Shown: piece by piece, positions 37,214-47,116 of the stretch
Layout: the number at the start of each line of letters is the position of its first letter
Numbering within the stretch: the stretch's first letter is position 1
DNA from: Cyclobacteriaceae bacterium
GTDB taxonomy: Bacteria; Bacteroidota; Bacteroidia; Cytophagales; Cyclobacteriaceae
Assembly: GCA_019638355.1 (NCBI GenBank)
Contig: JAHBTY010000001.1
Coordinates: 1,178,001 to 1,242,000 of the forward strand
DNA: 64,000 bases
Reading direction: 5' to 3'
The notes under the pieces: model-generated
Database searches by the model: none
Seen by the model: only the letters and a program-made list of their open reading frames with translations
What the model was told of the DNA's origin: nothing
Position numbers and translations under genes: made by a program

Positions 37214-38242
37214 ATGAACACGATAAATCACTTAACAATAGCAGGAATGCTTGTATTGGCAAGTTGTACCCATAGTGAAAATACATCAGTAGCCGATAGC
37301 AATGGGAAAGTAAATGTTGAAACAGAACAAGGAACCATTTACTCAGGGCTTGTTCAATCGAACTATTCTGGTGTGGTCGAAGCCCAAAAAACAACTGCTT
37401 TAAGCTTTGCTACAATGGGAACTGTAACTGAAATTTTTGTAGAGGAAGGACAAGAGGTGCGCAAAGGACAATTGCTGGCAAAGGTAGATGCTTTCACGGC
37501 TCAAAATGCTTATCAGGCGGCTTTGGCAAAACAGCAACAGGCGGAAGATGCTTACAACAGATTAAAGCCGATGAAAGAAAATGGCACACTCCCCGAAATA
37601 AAATGGGTAGAGGTAGAGACCGGTGTAACACAGGCAAAAGCAGCCGTAGCTATTGCTCAAAAAAGTGTAAACGATGCAAGCCTGTTTGCACCTGCAAGCG
37701 GTGTTATAGGCAAAAATTATGTGCAGCCGGGTATGAATGTTGTGCCTACAACAACAGCTATCGAGTTGTTAAACATACAAACGGTTTTCATTAAGATACC
37801 TGTTTCGGAAAATGAAATAAGTCTTTTTAAGAGGGGCGAATCTGCTAATGTAGGCATCACCGCACTTAATAAAACCGTGACAGGAATGGTAAAAGAAATC
37901 GGTGTTTCGGCCAATATCTTATCACATACTTATCCTGTAAAAATAGAGGTTCAGAACACGGCAGGTGATATAAAACCTGGAATGATTTGTTCAGTCGAAG
38001 CTAAGCTAAAAGATAACCGTTCAGGATTATTGGTTTCCAATAAAGCCCTTCAGAAAGATACAAACGGAGAGCAGTTTATTTACATCGAAAAAAACGGACA
38101 AGCCGAAAAAATATCAGTGCAAACTATTGCCTTGATAGACAACAAGGTTTTGATACAGGGCGATATACCTCAAAACGCTAACATTATTAGATCCGGACAA
38201 CAAAAATTAAGCAGCGGCAAATCGGTTAAAATCATCGACTAA
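37214..38242 (+). CDS. RND efflux periplasmic adaptor lipoprotein
   Basis: 342 residues with a lipobox (MLVLASCTHS, Cys about residue 19), so it is anchored as a lipoprotein. Lipoyl halves are TMGTVTEIFVEEGQEVRKGQ and SLFAPASGVIGKNYVQPGMN, flanking a short helical hairpin. Beta-barrel and membrane-proximal domains complete the HlyD/AcrA-like layout. The pump gene starts 2 nt after its stop. Confidence 0.93.
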   Translation: MNTINHLTIAGMLVLASCTHSENTSVADSNGKVNVETEQGTIYSGLVQSNYSGVVEAQKTTALSFATMGTVTEIFVEEGQEVRKGQLLAKVDAFTAQNAYQAALAKQQQAEDAYNRLKPMKENGTLPEIKWVEVETGVTQAKAAVAIAQKSVNDASLFAPASGVIGKNYVQPGMNVVPTTTAIELLNIQTVFIKIPVSENEISLFKRGESANVGITALNKTVTGMVKEIGVSANILSHTYPVKIEVQNTAGDIKPGMICSVEAKLKDNRSGLLVSNKALQKDTNGEQFIYIEKNGQAEKISVQTIALIDNKVLIQGDIPQNANIIRSGQQKLSSGKSVKIID

Positions 38243-38244
38243 TA

Positions 38245-41200
38245 ATGGTAAAGAAAAATTCTAATATCATAGAGTTGGCTATGAAGCATAAGCAAATAGC
38301 CATCATTCTCACAGGTATTCTGGTAGCATTGGGCATATTCTCATTAATGGTGATGCCAAGAAATGAATTTCCTGAATTCACTATTCGTCAGGGCTTAATT
38401 ATTGGTGTATATCCCGGAGCAAATTCTGAACAAGTGGAAGATCAACTTGCTACTAAAGTAGAAAGCTTTTTATATGGATTTCAGGAAGTCAATCGTGAAA
38501 AAACGTATTCCATTTCGAAGGAAGGAATGTTAATTGTTTTTGTTGAAGTCAATAATAACGTGAAGGATCCTGATGGTTTTTGGGATAAAATAAAATTCGG
38601 ACTTAATGAACTTAAACTACAATTACCGCCCCAGGTTGTAGCGTTAATTGCAAACAACGACTTTGGAAACACTTCAGCGATATTGCTTACCGTACGATCG
38701 GATAACAAAACCTACAAAGAACTTGATCGTGAATTGAAAGTAATTGAAACCGAGTTGCGTAAAATAAAAGCGGTTTCAAAAGTTAATCGCTTCGGATTAG
38801 TTCAGGAACAAATTACCATCTATCCCGACAATGACAAGCTGGCTTATTATGGCGTAAAGCCATTGAGTGTGCTGGCAGCAGCGCAATTGGAAGGCGCTGT
38901 TTATTATGGAGGAGAATTGGACAACGGGGAACTCATAGCTCCTATACACGTGCCCACCACTTACAACACAGAAGAAGACATTAAAAACCAGATTGTTTAT
39001 ACCGATCCGCTTGGCAACATTATTCGAGTTAAAGATATAGCCAGGGTGGTAAGAGAATATCCAAAGCCCGACTCCTATATTAAAAACAACGGGGCCAACA
39101 GTTTACTGATTTCTTTGGAGATGCAACCTGGAAATAACATTGTTGCCTTTGGCAAAGAAGTGGATGAGACCCTGGAAATACTTAAAAGAAAAATTTCTCC
39201 GGATGTTCAGATGGCAAAAATTGCGGACATGCCGCAGGCCGTAGGGTACTCCATCACACACTTCCTGAAAGAATTTTTCATTGCCATCATAGCAGTAATC
39301 ATAGTTACCATGCTTTTACTGCCTTTCCGGGTGGCAGCCGTTGCAGGCGCTACTATTCCGGTTTCAATTTTTATCACGCTCGGTATTTTGTATGGATTGG
39401 GTGTAGAACTACACACTGTATCGCTGGCAGCGTTGATTGTGGTATTAGGAATGGTCGTTGACAATGCCATTGTTGTATTAGATGGACATATAGAAAAATT
39501 AGACCATAATAATACCCCCTGGAACGCGGCATGGAAAAGTGCGCAGGAACTCTTTGTTCCGGTATTTACGGCAACTATGGCTATTATCGCCACTTACGTT
39601 CCCTTGGTATTTTTTCTGGAAGGAATGGTCTTTGATTTTGTTGGCTCTTTACCGGTAACCATTGCAGTTGCATTGATTACTTCATTATTGGTTGCGGTAC
39701 TCCTTGTCCCTTACCTCAGTTATATTTTTATCAAGCATGGAATTAAAAAGGATAACAAAGAACAAGGACGCAAATCTTTGTTGGATTGGGCCCAGGAAAT
39801 TTATGACACTACTTTAGAAAAAGCATTTCGTTTCCCAAAAATTACAATGTTGGCCGGTGCATTGTCTGTTGTTTTAGGCGTGGTAATTTTTGCGCTTCTT
39901 CCGCGCCAGCTTTTTCCGAAAGTGGAAAGAAACCAGTTTGCAGTAGAAATATATTTACCTGAAGGCAGCACACTTGAACAAACTGCTTTTGTCTCAGACA
40001 GTTTGGAACAGATGCTTATGAGAGATAAGCGCGTGATGAATGTAGCGGCATTTATTGGAACAAGTTCACCGCGCTTTCACACCACCTATGCACCCAATTT
40101 TCCGTCAAGAAATTATGCCCAGTTAGTCGTCAACACTCAAACCCAAGATGACGCTGTTGCCCTTTTGGGCGAATATGAAGCAAAGTATAAAGACCATTTT
40201 CCAAATGCGTATGTGCGAATGAAGCAGTTGGATATGCTCAGCACCACGGCCCCCATTGAAGTGCGTATTGGCGGAGACAACAAAGATACTATCAAAGCAC
40301 TGGCTGAACAGGTGAAGGCAGTTATGGAAAAAAATGAAAACATAATCTGGGCAAGAACCGATTATCTGAATCCCCGACAGGGCATAAGCGTTCAGGTAAA
40401 TGACGAAACGGCCAACCGCTTAGGACTGACCAAAGGCGTAGTGGCAACTTCACTTGCTGCGGCTATGTCAGGAATACCAATTGGTACGGTATGGGAGAGT
40501 GATTATCCGGTTGCCATCAAGCTGATGAATGAACCGCAACAAAAAAACAGCTTTGATGATATTGCCAATCAAAATGTAACATCCCTGTTAACAACGGCAA
40601 CCGTTCCGGTAAGGCAGGTAGTATCGAAAATTAGTAACGACTGGAGCGAAGGACAAATTATTCGCAGAAATGGAACTAAGACCATCACCGTTCGTGCCGA
40701 TGTGAAACGGGACGCGCTACCCTACAAAGTGCTATCGGACTTAAAGACAGAAATCAAAAAATTACCTAAATCCGAACAAGTTTCTTTAACCTATGGCGGA
40801 GAAGAAGAAAGCGAAGTTGAAAACTACATACCGTTAGCCAAAGCTTTATTTGCTGGCGTGGTGCTTATTTTTTTAATCCTCCTTTTTCAATTCAAAAAAA
40901 CACGGCTGGTCATGCTGGTAATGATGACGATGCCCTTAAGCATCATTGGTGCAGCCATTGGCTTATTGATTACGGGTTACCCCTTTGGCTTGACAACTTT
41001 CCTGGGCATCATGAGCCTTATGGGTATTGTCGTCCGCAATGGTATTATCCTGATTGACTATGCAGAAGAACTGAGAACAAAAAATGGAATGACACTCCTT
41101 AATGCTGCCATTGCAGCAGGCAAACGCAGAATGCGTCCTATTTTTCTAACTTCTTCAGCAGCAGCCGTGGGTGTGGTGCCCATGATATTAAGCGGCTCCT

Positions 41201-41337
41201 CCCTATGGGGCCCACTTGGTTCAGTTATATGTTTTGGACTATTGGTATCTATGATACTCACACTGTATGTAGTTCCAATAATGTATAATCAATTACTTAA
41301 AAAGGATTTGGACTTAGCGTTACATGCTAATGATTGA
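38245..41337 (+). CDS. RND efflux pump, inner-membrane transporter
   Basis: 1030 residues, twelve-helix RND transporter. Periplasmic porter start PRNEFPEFTIRQGLIIGVYP, central helix block with LGMVVDNAIVVLDGHIEKLD (TM4 has one Asp before Asn, unlike the Asp-Asp of the pump at 10943), and the second half ending LTLYVVPIMYNQLLKK. It belongs to a different RND subgroup from the first pump. The last codons overlap the patatin gene by 14 nt. The substrate is unknown; a lipid-like substrate is possible from the neighbours. Confidence 0.95.
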   Translation: MVKKNSNIIELAMKHKQIAIILTGILVALGIFSLMVMPRNEFPEFTIRQGLIIGVYPGANSEQVEDQLATKVESFLYGFQEVNREKTYSISKEGMLIVFVEVNNNVKDPDGFWDKIKFGLNELKLQLPPQVVALIANNDFGNTSAILLTVRSDNKTYKELDRELKVIETELRKIKAVSKVNRFGLVQEQITIYPDNDKLAYYGVKPLSVLAAAQLEGAVYYGGELDNGELIAPIHVPTTYNTEEDIKNQIVYTDPLGNIIRVKDIARVVREYPKPDSYIKNNGANSLLISLEMQPGNNIVAFGKEVDETLEILKRKISPDVQMAKIADMPQAVGYSITHFLKEFFIAIIAVIIVTMLLLPFRVAAVAGATIPVSIFITLGILYGLGVELHTVSLAALIVVLGMVVDNAIVVLDGHIEKLDHNNTPWNAAWKSAQELFVPVFTATMAIIATYVPLVFFLEGMVFDFVGSLPVTIAVALITSLLVAVLLVPYLSYIFIKHGIKKDNKEQGRKSLLDWAQEIYDTTLEKAFRFPKITMLAGALSVVLGVVIFALLPRQLFPKVERNQFAVEIYLPEGSTLEQTAFVSDSLEQMLMRDKRVMNVAAFIGTSSPRFHTTYAPNFPSRNYAQLVVNTQTQDDAVALLGEYEAKYKDHFPNAYVRMKQLDMLSTTAPIEVRIGGDNKDTIKALAEQVKAVMEKNENIIWARTDYLNPRQGISVQVNDETANRLGLTKGVVATSLAAAMSGIPIGTVWESDYPVAIKLMNEPQQKNSFDDIANQNVTSLLTTATVPVRQVVSKISNDWSEGQIIRRNGTKTITVRADVKRDALPYKVLSDLKTEIKKLPKSEQVSLTYGGEEESEVENYIPLAKALFAGVVLIFLILLFQFKKTRLVMLVMMTMPLSIIGAAIGLLITGYPFGLTTFLGIMSLMGIVVRNGIILIDYAEELRTKNGMTLLNAAIAAGKRRMRPIFLTSSAAAVGVVPMILSGSSLWGPLGSVICFGLLVSMILTLYVVPIMYNQLLKKDLDLALHAND

Positions 41338-42103
41338 TAAAATAGGCGTTACACTTTCCGGTGGAGGTGTCCGAGGAGTGGCACACCTTGGTGTATTACA
41401 GTATCTGTCAGAAATGGGTATTCATCCAGATGAAATATCAGGGGCAAGTGCAGGAGCCCTGGTGGGTGCTTTTATTGCTGAAGGTTATGCTCCTGAAGAG
41501 ATATTGCAATTGAGTAAAAAAGAGAAGTTTTTCAGTTACTCAGATATTTCTCCAAAAAATAGTGGCCTTTTCAGTACCGTTATTTTTGAAAGGATTATCA
41601 GAAAATATATTCGTCACGATAGCTTTGAAGGGCTTAAAAGACCCTTATACGTATCGGTTACAGACCTGACCAATGCAAGGTCAATTATTTTTAATGAAGG
41701 ATGTTTATCACTTGCAGTAAAAGCTTCTTGCTGCTTTCCGTTGGTGTTTCAACCAGTACTCTATAATGACGACACCTATTTATGTGATGGGGGCATACTC
41801 AATAATTTTCCTGTAGAACAGGTTAGGAATTCATGCAATAAAGTGATTGGCATTAATGTAAACCCGGTTAATAAACACTGCGGAAATTTATCTTATAAAG
41901 ATATTGTGAGACGAATTATCCGAATTACAACATCCAGAATATCTGCAATTCCCCAATCCACCTGTGACATTTATTTGGAACCAAGTGAACTCAATAATTA
42001 TGGAACGTTCGACACAAATAGAATAGATGAATTGTTTCAGTTAGGGTACGATTACGCTTCAAAATTCGAAAGTGAATTTACAAAACTTAAAAAAGATGAC
42101 TAA
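41324..42103 (+). CDS. Patatin-like phospholipase
   Basis: 259 residues (ATG at 41324, or 41330 giving 257). Features: oxyanion loop GGGVRGVAHLGVLQYL, nucleophile elbow GASAG (Ser about residue 42), and the catalytic DGG at CDGGILNNFP near residue 152, forming the Ser-Asp dyad. No signal peptide, so cytoplasmic or inner-face membrane lipid hydrolase. It is embedded between the RND pump gene and the TolC gene with overlaps on both sides, which is uncommon for efflux operons. Confidence 0.92.
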   Translation: MLMIDKIGVTLSGGGVRGVAHLGVLQYLSEMGIHPDEISGASAGALVGAFIAEGYAPEEILQLSKKEKFFSYSDISPKNSGLFSTVIFERIIRKYIRHDSFEGLKRPLYVSVTDLTNARSIIFNEGCLSLAVKASCCFPLVFQPVLYNDDTYLCDGGILNNFPVEQVRNSCNKVIGINVNPVNKHCGNLSYKDIVRRIIRITTSRISAIPQSTCDIYLEPSELNNYGTFDTNRIDELFQLGYDYASKFESEFTKLKKDD

Positions 42104-43466
42104 CACATTAAAAAATATAGCATTACTGCTCCTTGCATTTTTTATGTCACCAGGAGCGTTCGCTCAAAACAACCTAACCCTGGAGCAAAGTAAAACCCTT
42201 GCGCTGAAGAACAACAAAGTTTTACAGAACAGTTTGTTGGAGATGGAGGCCGCCCAACAAGTGAAGAAAAATGCTTTTACTAATTACTTCCCAAAAGTAA
42301 GTGCTAATGTGATTAGCTTTTATGCCATTGACCCATTGATTGAATTTAACGTGCCAGGTGGAAACCTGCCAGTATATGATGGTAATCCTGCCAATTTACC
42401 AACCGCTACCCAGTTTGCTTATTTTCCCGGCATGGGATTAAGCATGTTTCAACGTTCTGCAATAGGCGTTCTGAATATTGCACAACCCATTTATGCAGGC
42501 GGAAAAATAAATACAGGCAACAAACTGGCAGCTCTTAATGTGGATGTGAAAGAAAAGCAACAGCAGTTAACCGAAAATGAAATCTTGCTTAAAACAGAGC
42601 AACAATATTGGCAACTGATTTCCCTTCAGGAAAAACAACGAACATTGGAAAAATACGAACTGTTATTAAAAGACATTCGCAAACAAGTTGATGACGCATT
42701 CAAGGCAGGATTAATTATTAAAAACGATGTGCTGAAAGTACAAATTAAACAAAGCGAATTGGAAGCAAACAAAAGCAAATTACTAAATGGTAAGAAACTG
42801 GCAACTATGCAATTCTGTCTAACGATTGGAATACCTTATGACAGCACATTGTTATTGCAGGAAGTGATTGATGTAGGCCAAAATCCAATCGAGTATTATA
42901 CCGATAATCAAACAGCAATGAATAATCGGACAGAATATCAACTGTTAGAAAAATCTGTTGAGGCCGCACAGTTGCAAACTAAGATGAAGACTGGTGATTA
43001 TACCCCCACCCTTGCGGTTGGCTTGGCAGGTTATCACATGAACATGTTGGAAAGTGGTGTAAAAAATACTACGAATGGATTGGCCTATGTTTCGGTTTCA
43101 ATTCCAATATCGGATTGGTGGGGAGGAAGTTATTCCATTAAAGAACAAAACATTAAGCAGCGAATTGCAGAAAATAATTTTGAAGAGAACAAAGGCTTAC
43201 TAAACCTTCAAATGGAAAAAGCCTGGACAGACGTAAACGAAGCATGGAAGCAAATAGCGATTATGCAAGAGACAACTACTCAAGCCGAAGAAAATCTAAT
43301 GGTAAGCCAGACAGGCTATCAGAGTGGTGTGGTGACCTTATCGGACTTACTGGAAGCCCAAGCCTTAGTTCAGGAAACTACAGACAAGCTTTCGGATGCA
43401 AAGATGAATTATCGCATTGCAATTACATCTTATTTACAAGTAACAGGAAGGCATTCTCATAAATAA
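42096..43466 (+). CDS. TolC-family outer membrane efflux protein
   Basis: 456 residues from the ATG at 42096, which overlaps the patatin stop and directly precedes a signal peptide ending SPGAFAQ; a frame-open Met at 42072 is upstream of it. The OEP domains are visible as LTLEQSKTLALKNNKVLQNS and QTGYQSGVVTLSDLLEAQAL. It completes the second tripartite efflux system. Confidence 0.92.
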   Translation: MTNTLKNIALLLLAFFMSPGAFAQNNLTLEQSKTLALKNNKVLQNSLLEMEAAQQVKKNAFTNYFPKVSANVISFYAIDPLIEFNVPGGNLPVYDGNPANLPTATQFAYFPGMGLSMFQRSAIGVLNIAQPIYAGGKINTGNKLAALNVDVKEKQQQLTENEILLKTEQQYWQLISLQEKQRTLEKYELLLKDIRKQVDDAFKAGLIIKNDVLKVQIKQSELEANKSKLLNGKKLATMQFCLTIGIPYDSTLLLQEVIDVGQNPIEYYTDNQTAMNNRTEYQLLEKSVEAAQLQTKMKTGDYTPTLAVGLAGYHMNMLESGVKNTTNGLAYVSVSIPISDWWGGSYSIKEQNIKQRIAENNFEENKGLLNLQMEKAWTDVNEAWKQIAIMQETTTQAEENLMVSQTGYQSGVVTLSDLLEAQALVQETTDKLSDAKMNYRIAITSYLQVTGRHSHK

Positions 43467-43522
43467 GATGAAGTCGCAAACTTCAGGATAGATAGATTAA
43501 TGTAGAACTAAATCTAAACGTC

Positions 43523-44191
43523 ATGAAACAAATTAAAGTGAATGTTTATCCAGAAACAGAATCTCCAAAATTATTCAAGAACAAGTTTTTGGAATTACTT
43601 ACCAAAACACATCCCGTAGTAATTGACGGAATGTACGTTGTGCTTTCTTATTTTTCAATTTCTCACTTTTATAACACATATCATCCTTCTGTCTGGTTGG
43701 TGGTTGGATTATTTTTTACGGGGTTTTTCTCCTGGTCTCTTGCGGAATATTTGATGCATCGGTTTTTATACCACAAAATAGAAGATGCAACGTATGACAC
43801 GGGTTTTCAATACATATTTCATGGCATTCATCATGAATACCCGAATGACAAAACTCGTCTTGTTTTACCTGTAATTCCTTCGCTACTGATAGCATCTATC
43901 TTTTTCGGCATTTTCTATCTTGTAATGGGCAAATTTGCCTTTGCTTTTAGTCCGGGTTTTGTAGCAGGCTACTGCGCCTACATGACGGTTCATTATACAA
44001 TTCATAAGGTTGCCTCTCCAAAACGCTTTAATTTTTGGTGGAGGTTTCACAGCATTCATCATTACCAGCAACATGACCGTGCCTTTGGTGTTACTTCACC
44101 GATTTGGGATATTGTCTTCGGAACTATGCCGCAAAAGAACAGAAAAACGGTTAACATTAGTTACAAGAAACGACAATCCGAACCAAATTGA
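43523..44191 (+). CDS. Fatty-acid/sterol-desaturase family hydroxylase, paralogue C
   Basis: 222 residues with four membrane segments and the di-iron His motifs EYLMHRFLYHKI, HGIHHEYPNDKTRL, HYTIHKV and FHSIHHYQQHDRAFGVTSPIWD. Of the three paralogues it is closest in length to A (17267), sharing the C-terminal WD-IV-FGTMP pattern. It lies 56 nt after the TolC gene in the same direction, so it may be part of the efflux transcript, mirroring the first locus. Likely substrate: membrane fatty-acyl or ceramide chains. Confidence 0.88.
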   Translation: MKQIKVNVYPETESPKLFKNKFLELLTKTHPVVIDGMYVVLSYFSISHFYNTYHPSVWLVVGLFFTGFFSWSLAEYLMHRFLYHKIEDATYDTGFQYIFHGIHHEYPNDKTRLVLPVIPSLLIASIFFGIFYLVMGKFAFAFSPGFVAGYCAYMTVHYTIHKVASPKRFNFWWRFHSIHHYQQHDRAFGVTSPIWDIVFGTMPQKNRKTVNISYKKRQSEPN

Positions 44192-44352
44192 TAAGGACAT
44201 AAAGTCCAATAGAAATGAGTTTGGCTGTTCAAATTGTTCCCGGTGTTGTCCCGGATCAGACAGATTCATTCACAATGTTTTACAATCGTTCATAACCATT
44301 TAAGTACGCTGTTCTCGATCTATAAATTTACTTTCTCAACGCAAAACAAATT

Positions 44353-44616
44353 ATGGAGGGAAAGCAAAGTGAGGAGCAAGTGAAAGAGGAGGTTTTCTTA
44401 TTAAAGGCACTTACACATAAACAACTTGCTCAGATGTACGGAGTGAGTTGGTTAACATTTCAGAACTGGATCAAGAAAGTTGAACACGAGGTCGGCAGAA
44501 AGACAGGCCACTTCTACCACGTTCACCAGGTGAAAAAAATATTTCAAATCTTCGGATTGCCGAAGCAACTTGATCTTTCTTTGAAGGACTTGAACGAAAT
44601 TAATAAGTCAATCTAA
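44353..44616 (+). CDS. Small HTH DNA-binding-like protein, paralogue 1
   Basis: 87 residues. Residues about 20-45 (THKQLAQMYGVSWLTFQNWI) look like a helix-turn-helix, followed by a shared GRKTGHFYHVHQVKKIFQIF segment. It is clearly paralogous to the gene at 46712 (same HKQLA..YGV.WLTFQ.W.KK...G.KTGHFY..NQV..IF.IFG.PK framework). Family name not recognised; small Bacteroidota HTH proteins of this style occur on mobile elements. Converges on the MFS gene with only 3 nt between stops. Confidence 0.7.
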   Translation: MEGKQSEEQVKEEVFLLKALTHKQLAQMYGVSWLTFQNWIKKVEHEVGRKTGHFYHVHQVKKIFQIFGLPKQLDLSLKDLNEINKSI

Positions 44617-44619
44617 TCG

Positions 44620-45795
44620 TCATCTTCGATCCCTATTGACGACAATTATAAGATAAAGTATTACCAAAAAAGTTGTTGCTGAAGTGAACAGGAATATGGA
44701 CGATGACCCCAACGTCAACCACAAAAAACCTGCAAAAGAACTTGCTATCATGGTGAACACACTTTGAAAACCAGTATAGGTGCCTATGGCAGTTGCAATA
44801 TCCTTCTTTTCGCTAATATTGCTGATCCACGCTTTAGCAACGCTTTCGGTGGCAGCAGCATAAATTCCATAAAGGAGGAACATAATGACGAATTCATGTA
44901 ACTCATTGCTAATGGACATTCCCAGATAGACGAAAGCAAACACTGTAAACCCGAAAATTATCGTCCGCTTAAAACCAATCTTGTCACTTAGTTTTCCAAG
45001 TGGAAATGCAGCTAATGCGTACACAAGATTGTAAAAAACGTATACGCCAATAATGGTGGTATCACTTAATCCGGCTTCTTTTATTTTCAGTAACAGGAAA
45101 ACATCCGAACTATTAATTAATGTAAATGCAAGCAGTCCTGCTACAAGCTTCTTATACGTTGACGGACTCTCTTTCCAGTACTGGACAAAAGAAAAAAACG
45201 AAACCGGGGTTAACTCGAATTTCCTTGATTCCCTCTTTGCTTCTTTTAGAAGAAACGTAAAACTTATGGCAACAATACCCGGAATAAAAGCGAGTAAGAA
45301 AAGTGCTTTATAGTTTCCTGGAAATAAGTAGAGATAGATCAAAGCCACTGAAGGGCCAATAACAGCACCAACTGTATCCATTGCCCGATGGAAGCCGAAC
45401 ACTTGCCCTTTTGTTTGAGGTGTAGCCTCGTCTGACAGCAGTGCGTCCCGCGCTCCGGTCCGTATTCCTTTTCCAAACCTGTCAATCGTGCGCGAAAACA
45501 AAACCCATAGAGGGTATACAAAAACTGCCATCATGGGTTTGGAGACAGTGCTCATTAGATATCCGATGCGAACAAACGGAAGTCGCTTACCACTTACGTC
45601 AGAAAGTTTTCCGAAATAACTTTTGCTTAGTCCAGCAGTTGCTTCAGCAACACCCTCTAAAACACCTATTAACAAAATCGAGAAACCTATTTCTTTTAGA
45701 TATATCGGCATTACCGGATAGAGCATTTCACTTGCAACATCTGTGAAGAGGCTGACGAGCGATAATATCCAAACGGTTCGAGTAATAACCTTCAT
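44620..45795 (-). CDS. MFS transporter
   Basis: 391 residues with about 12 hydrophobic segments. The MFS loop 2-3 motif is present as SKSYFGKLSDVSGKRLPFVR, repeated in the second half as FPLGKLSDKIGFKRTIIFGF. The N-terminus SLVSLFTDVASEMLYPVMPI and the DRFGKGIRTGARDALLSDEA segment are typical of a subgroup seen beside resistance genes. The substrate is unknown. It follows the XRE-S24 gene by 21 nt, so the regulator probably controls it. Confidence 0.9.
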   Translation of the reverse strand: MKVITRTVWILSLVSLFTDVASEMLYPVMPIYLKEIGFSILLIGVLEGVAEATAGLSKSYFGKLSDVSGKRLPFVRIGYLMSTVSKPMMAVFVYPLWVLFSRTIDRFGKGIRTGARDALLSDEATPQTKGQVFGFHRAMDTVGAVIGPSVALIYLYLFPGNYKALFLLAFIPGIVAISFTFLLKEAKRESRKFELTPVSFFSFVQYWKESPSTYKKLVAGLLAFTLINSSDVFLLLKIKEAGLSDTTIIGVYVFYNLVYALAAFPLGKLSDKIGFKRTIIFGFTVFAFVYLGMSISNELHEFVIMFLLYGIYAAATESVAKAWISNISEKKDIATAIGTYTGFQSVFTMIASSFAGFLWLTLGSSSIFLFTSATTFLVILYLIIVVNRDRR

Positions 45796-45816
45796 TTTTT
45801 CAAGTGCCTAAAGCAC

Positions 45817-46620
45817 TTAGTTATTCAGTGGGGATTTTTTTAGTAGCTCCTTCATTAAAATCATATCTCCCTCCAGCGCATTTATTCTTTCGTACAAACC
45901 TGAAGGCTCTGGTGCCTGACGGGTGAGCTTGATTTTGAACTTCCAAACCTCTTTAATATTCTCAACTGGTAGAGGAAACGTTGGATACTGAGGGTCTTTG
46001 TTATCAGATTTACAAATAATCACGCCCCCTTTATCGAGGTAATTCAGGCAACGTTTCAATACTATGTTATCAACTTCCTGCGCATTGTTTACCAAAATGT
46101 AAACGAAGCCGTCTTTAATTTCTTCCAGTCTCTCAACATATTCACCAACCACAATATCTCCAGGAAAAAATCCGGTGCGATCAGCTAACATACTGTATCC
46201 GCTTACCTCAAAAGCTCGGTACGTTCCGTGATTCAGACCAGGAAGCCAGAAGGTTGGAAGATGCTCAATGTATTCAGGTTGTTGCGCTCCTTGAAGGTAT
46301 CCGGCCTGTGCTTTAATCGGAACCAGCACAATATTATCTCTTCCGGTTTTATCCACCGTGGTGACTAAAGTCCTGACAGGAGATACCGCGATTTCTGATA
46401 GCTTTTTGGCCTTTGCCTGACCAACAAGCTTGTCCCAACTTGTTGAGTAATAATTAACTATCTTATCAATTGACTCAAGGGAAGGGTACATTTGGCCACT
46501 TTCAATCTGCGAAACGGCTGAACGGCTTAATTCTACGGGAGCGCCAAATTCCTCCTGAGAAAGCCCTTTTTCCAGCCTTAAGACCTTAATCTGGTTTCCT
46601 AAGACACTCTTTGTCAGCAT
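45817..46620 (-). CDS. XRE-family regulator with S24/LexA-like domain
   Basis: 267 residues. N-terminal Cro/CI HTH at about 8-62 (IKVLRLEKGLSQEEFGAPVE, LSRSAVSQIESGQMYPSLES), then a C-terminal S24 peptidase-like domain with AFEVSGYSMLADRTGFFPGD (Ser of GYSM) and VDNIVLKRCLNYL (possible catalytic Lys). The usual cleavage-site Ala-Gly may be KAQAGYLQGA. A phage-repressor-like switch that could be inactivated by self-cleavage under stress is possible. It is divergent from the small HTH gene at 46712. Confidence 0.85.
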   Translation of the reverse strand: MLTKSVLGNQIKVLRLEKGLSQEEFGAPVELSRSAVSQIESGQMYPSLESIDKIVNYYSTSWDKLVGQAKAKKLSEIAVSPVRTLVTTVDKTGRDNIVLVPIKAQAGYLQGAQQPEYIEHLPTFWLPGLNHGTYRAFEVSGYSMLADRTGFFPGDIVVGEYVERLEEIKDGFVYILVNNAQEVDNIVLKRCLNYLDKGGVIICKSDNKDPQYPTFPLPVENIKEVWKFKIKLTRQAPEPSGLYERINALEGDMILMKELLKKSPLNN

Positions 46621-46711
46621 AAATATATTTGTTTAGTAAAACTTGACAATACTAGTAAGCATCACTTAACATTGCAAACCAGAGCAAGAAATTAATAACA
46701 AGACAAATAAT

Positions 46712-46984
46712 ATGAGACGCGAAATCAGCAAAACCGAGGAAACCGGAAACAAACCAGAAATCTTTGTATTGAAACCCTACAATCACAAGCAACTGGCGGA
46801 CTTCTACGGAGTATGCTGGTTAACGTTTCAGAGATGGGTGAAAAAGAACGAAGACCAAATCGGAAAGAAGACTGGACACTTTTACAGTATTAACCAGGTA
46901 CTTATTATCTTCAAGATATTTGGTATGCCTAAACGATTCAGGGTTTCCCTTGCGGAGGTTGAGGAGATGTTTAAAGCTGCATAA
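46712..46984 (+). CDS. Small HTH DNA-binding-like protein, paralogue 2
   Basis: 90 residues, paralogue of the protein at 44353: YNHKQLADFYGVCWLTFQRW then GKKTGHFYSINQVLIIFKIF and GMPKRFRVSLAEVEEMF. It is divergent from the XRE-S24 regulator across a 91-nt region, so the two may regulate each other. The function is unknown beyond the likely HTH. Confidence 0.7.
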   Translation: MRREISKTEETGNKPEIFVLKPYNHKQLADFYGVCWLTFQRWVKKNEDQIGKKTGHFYSINQVLIIFKIFGMPKRFRVSLAEVEEMFKAA

Positions 46985-47116
46985 TGATTCCAAAGATAAG
47001 ATATGAGCAATAATTATATTTGGTTAGCGGCAAGCACGGGACATGCAAGTTAGATTGTGTGGGCTAATTTGACGAAAGTATATATTTACATTTTTTAGTT
47101 ACTCATGACAACCAAG

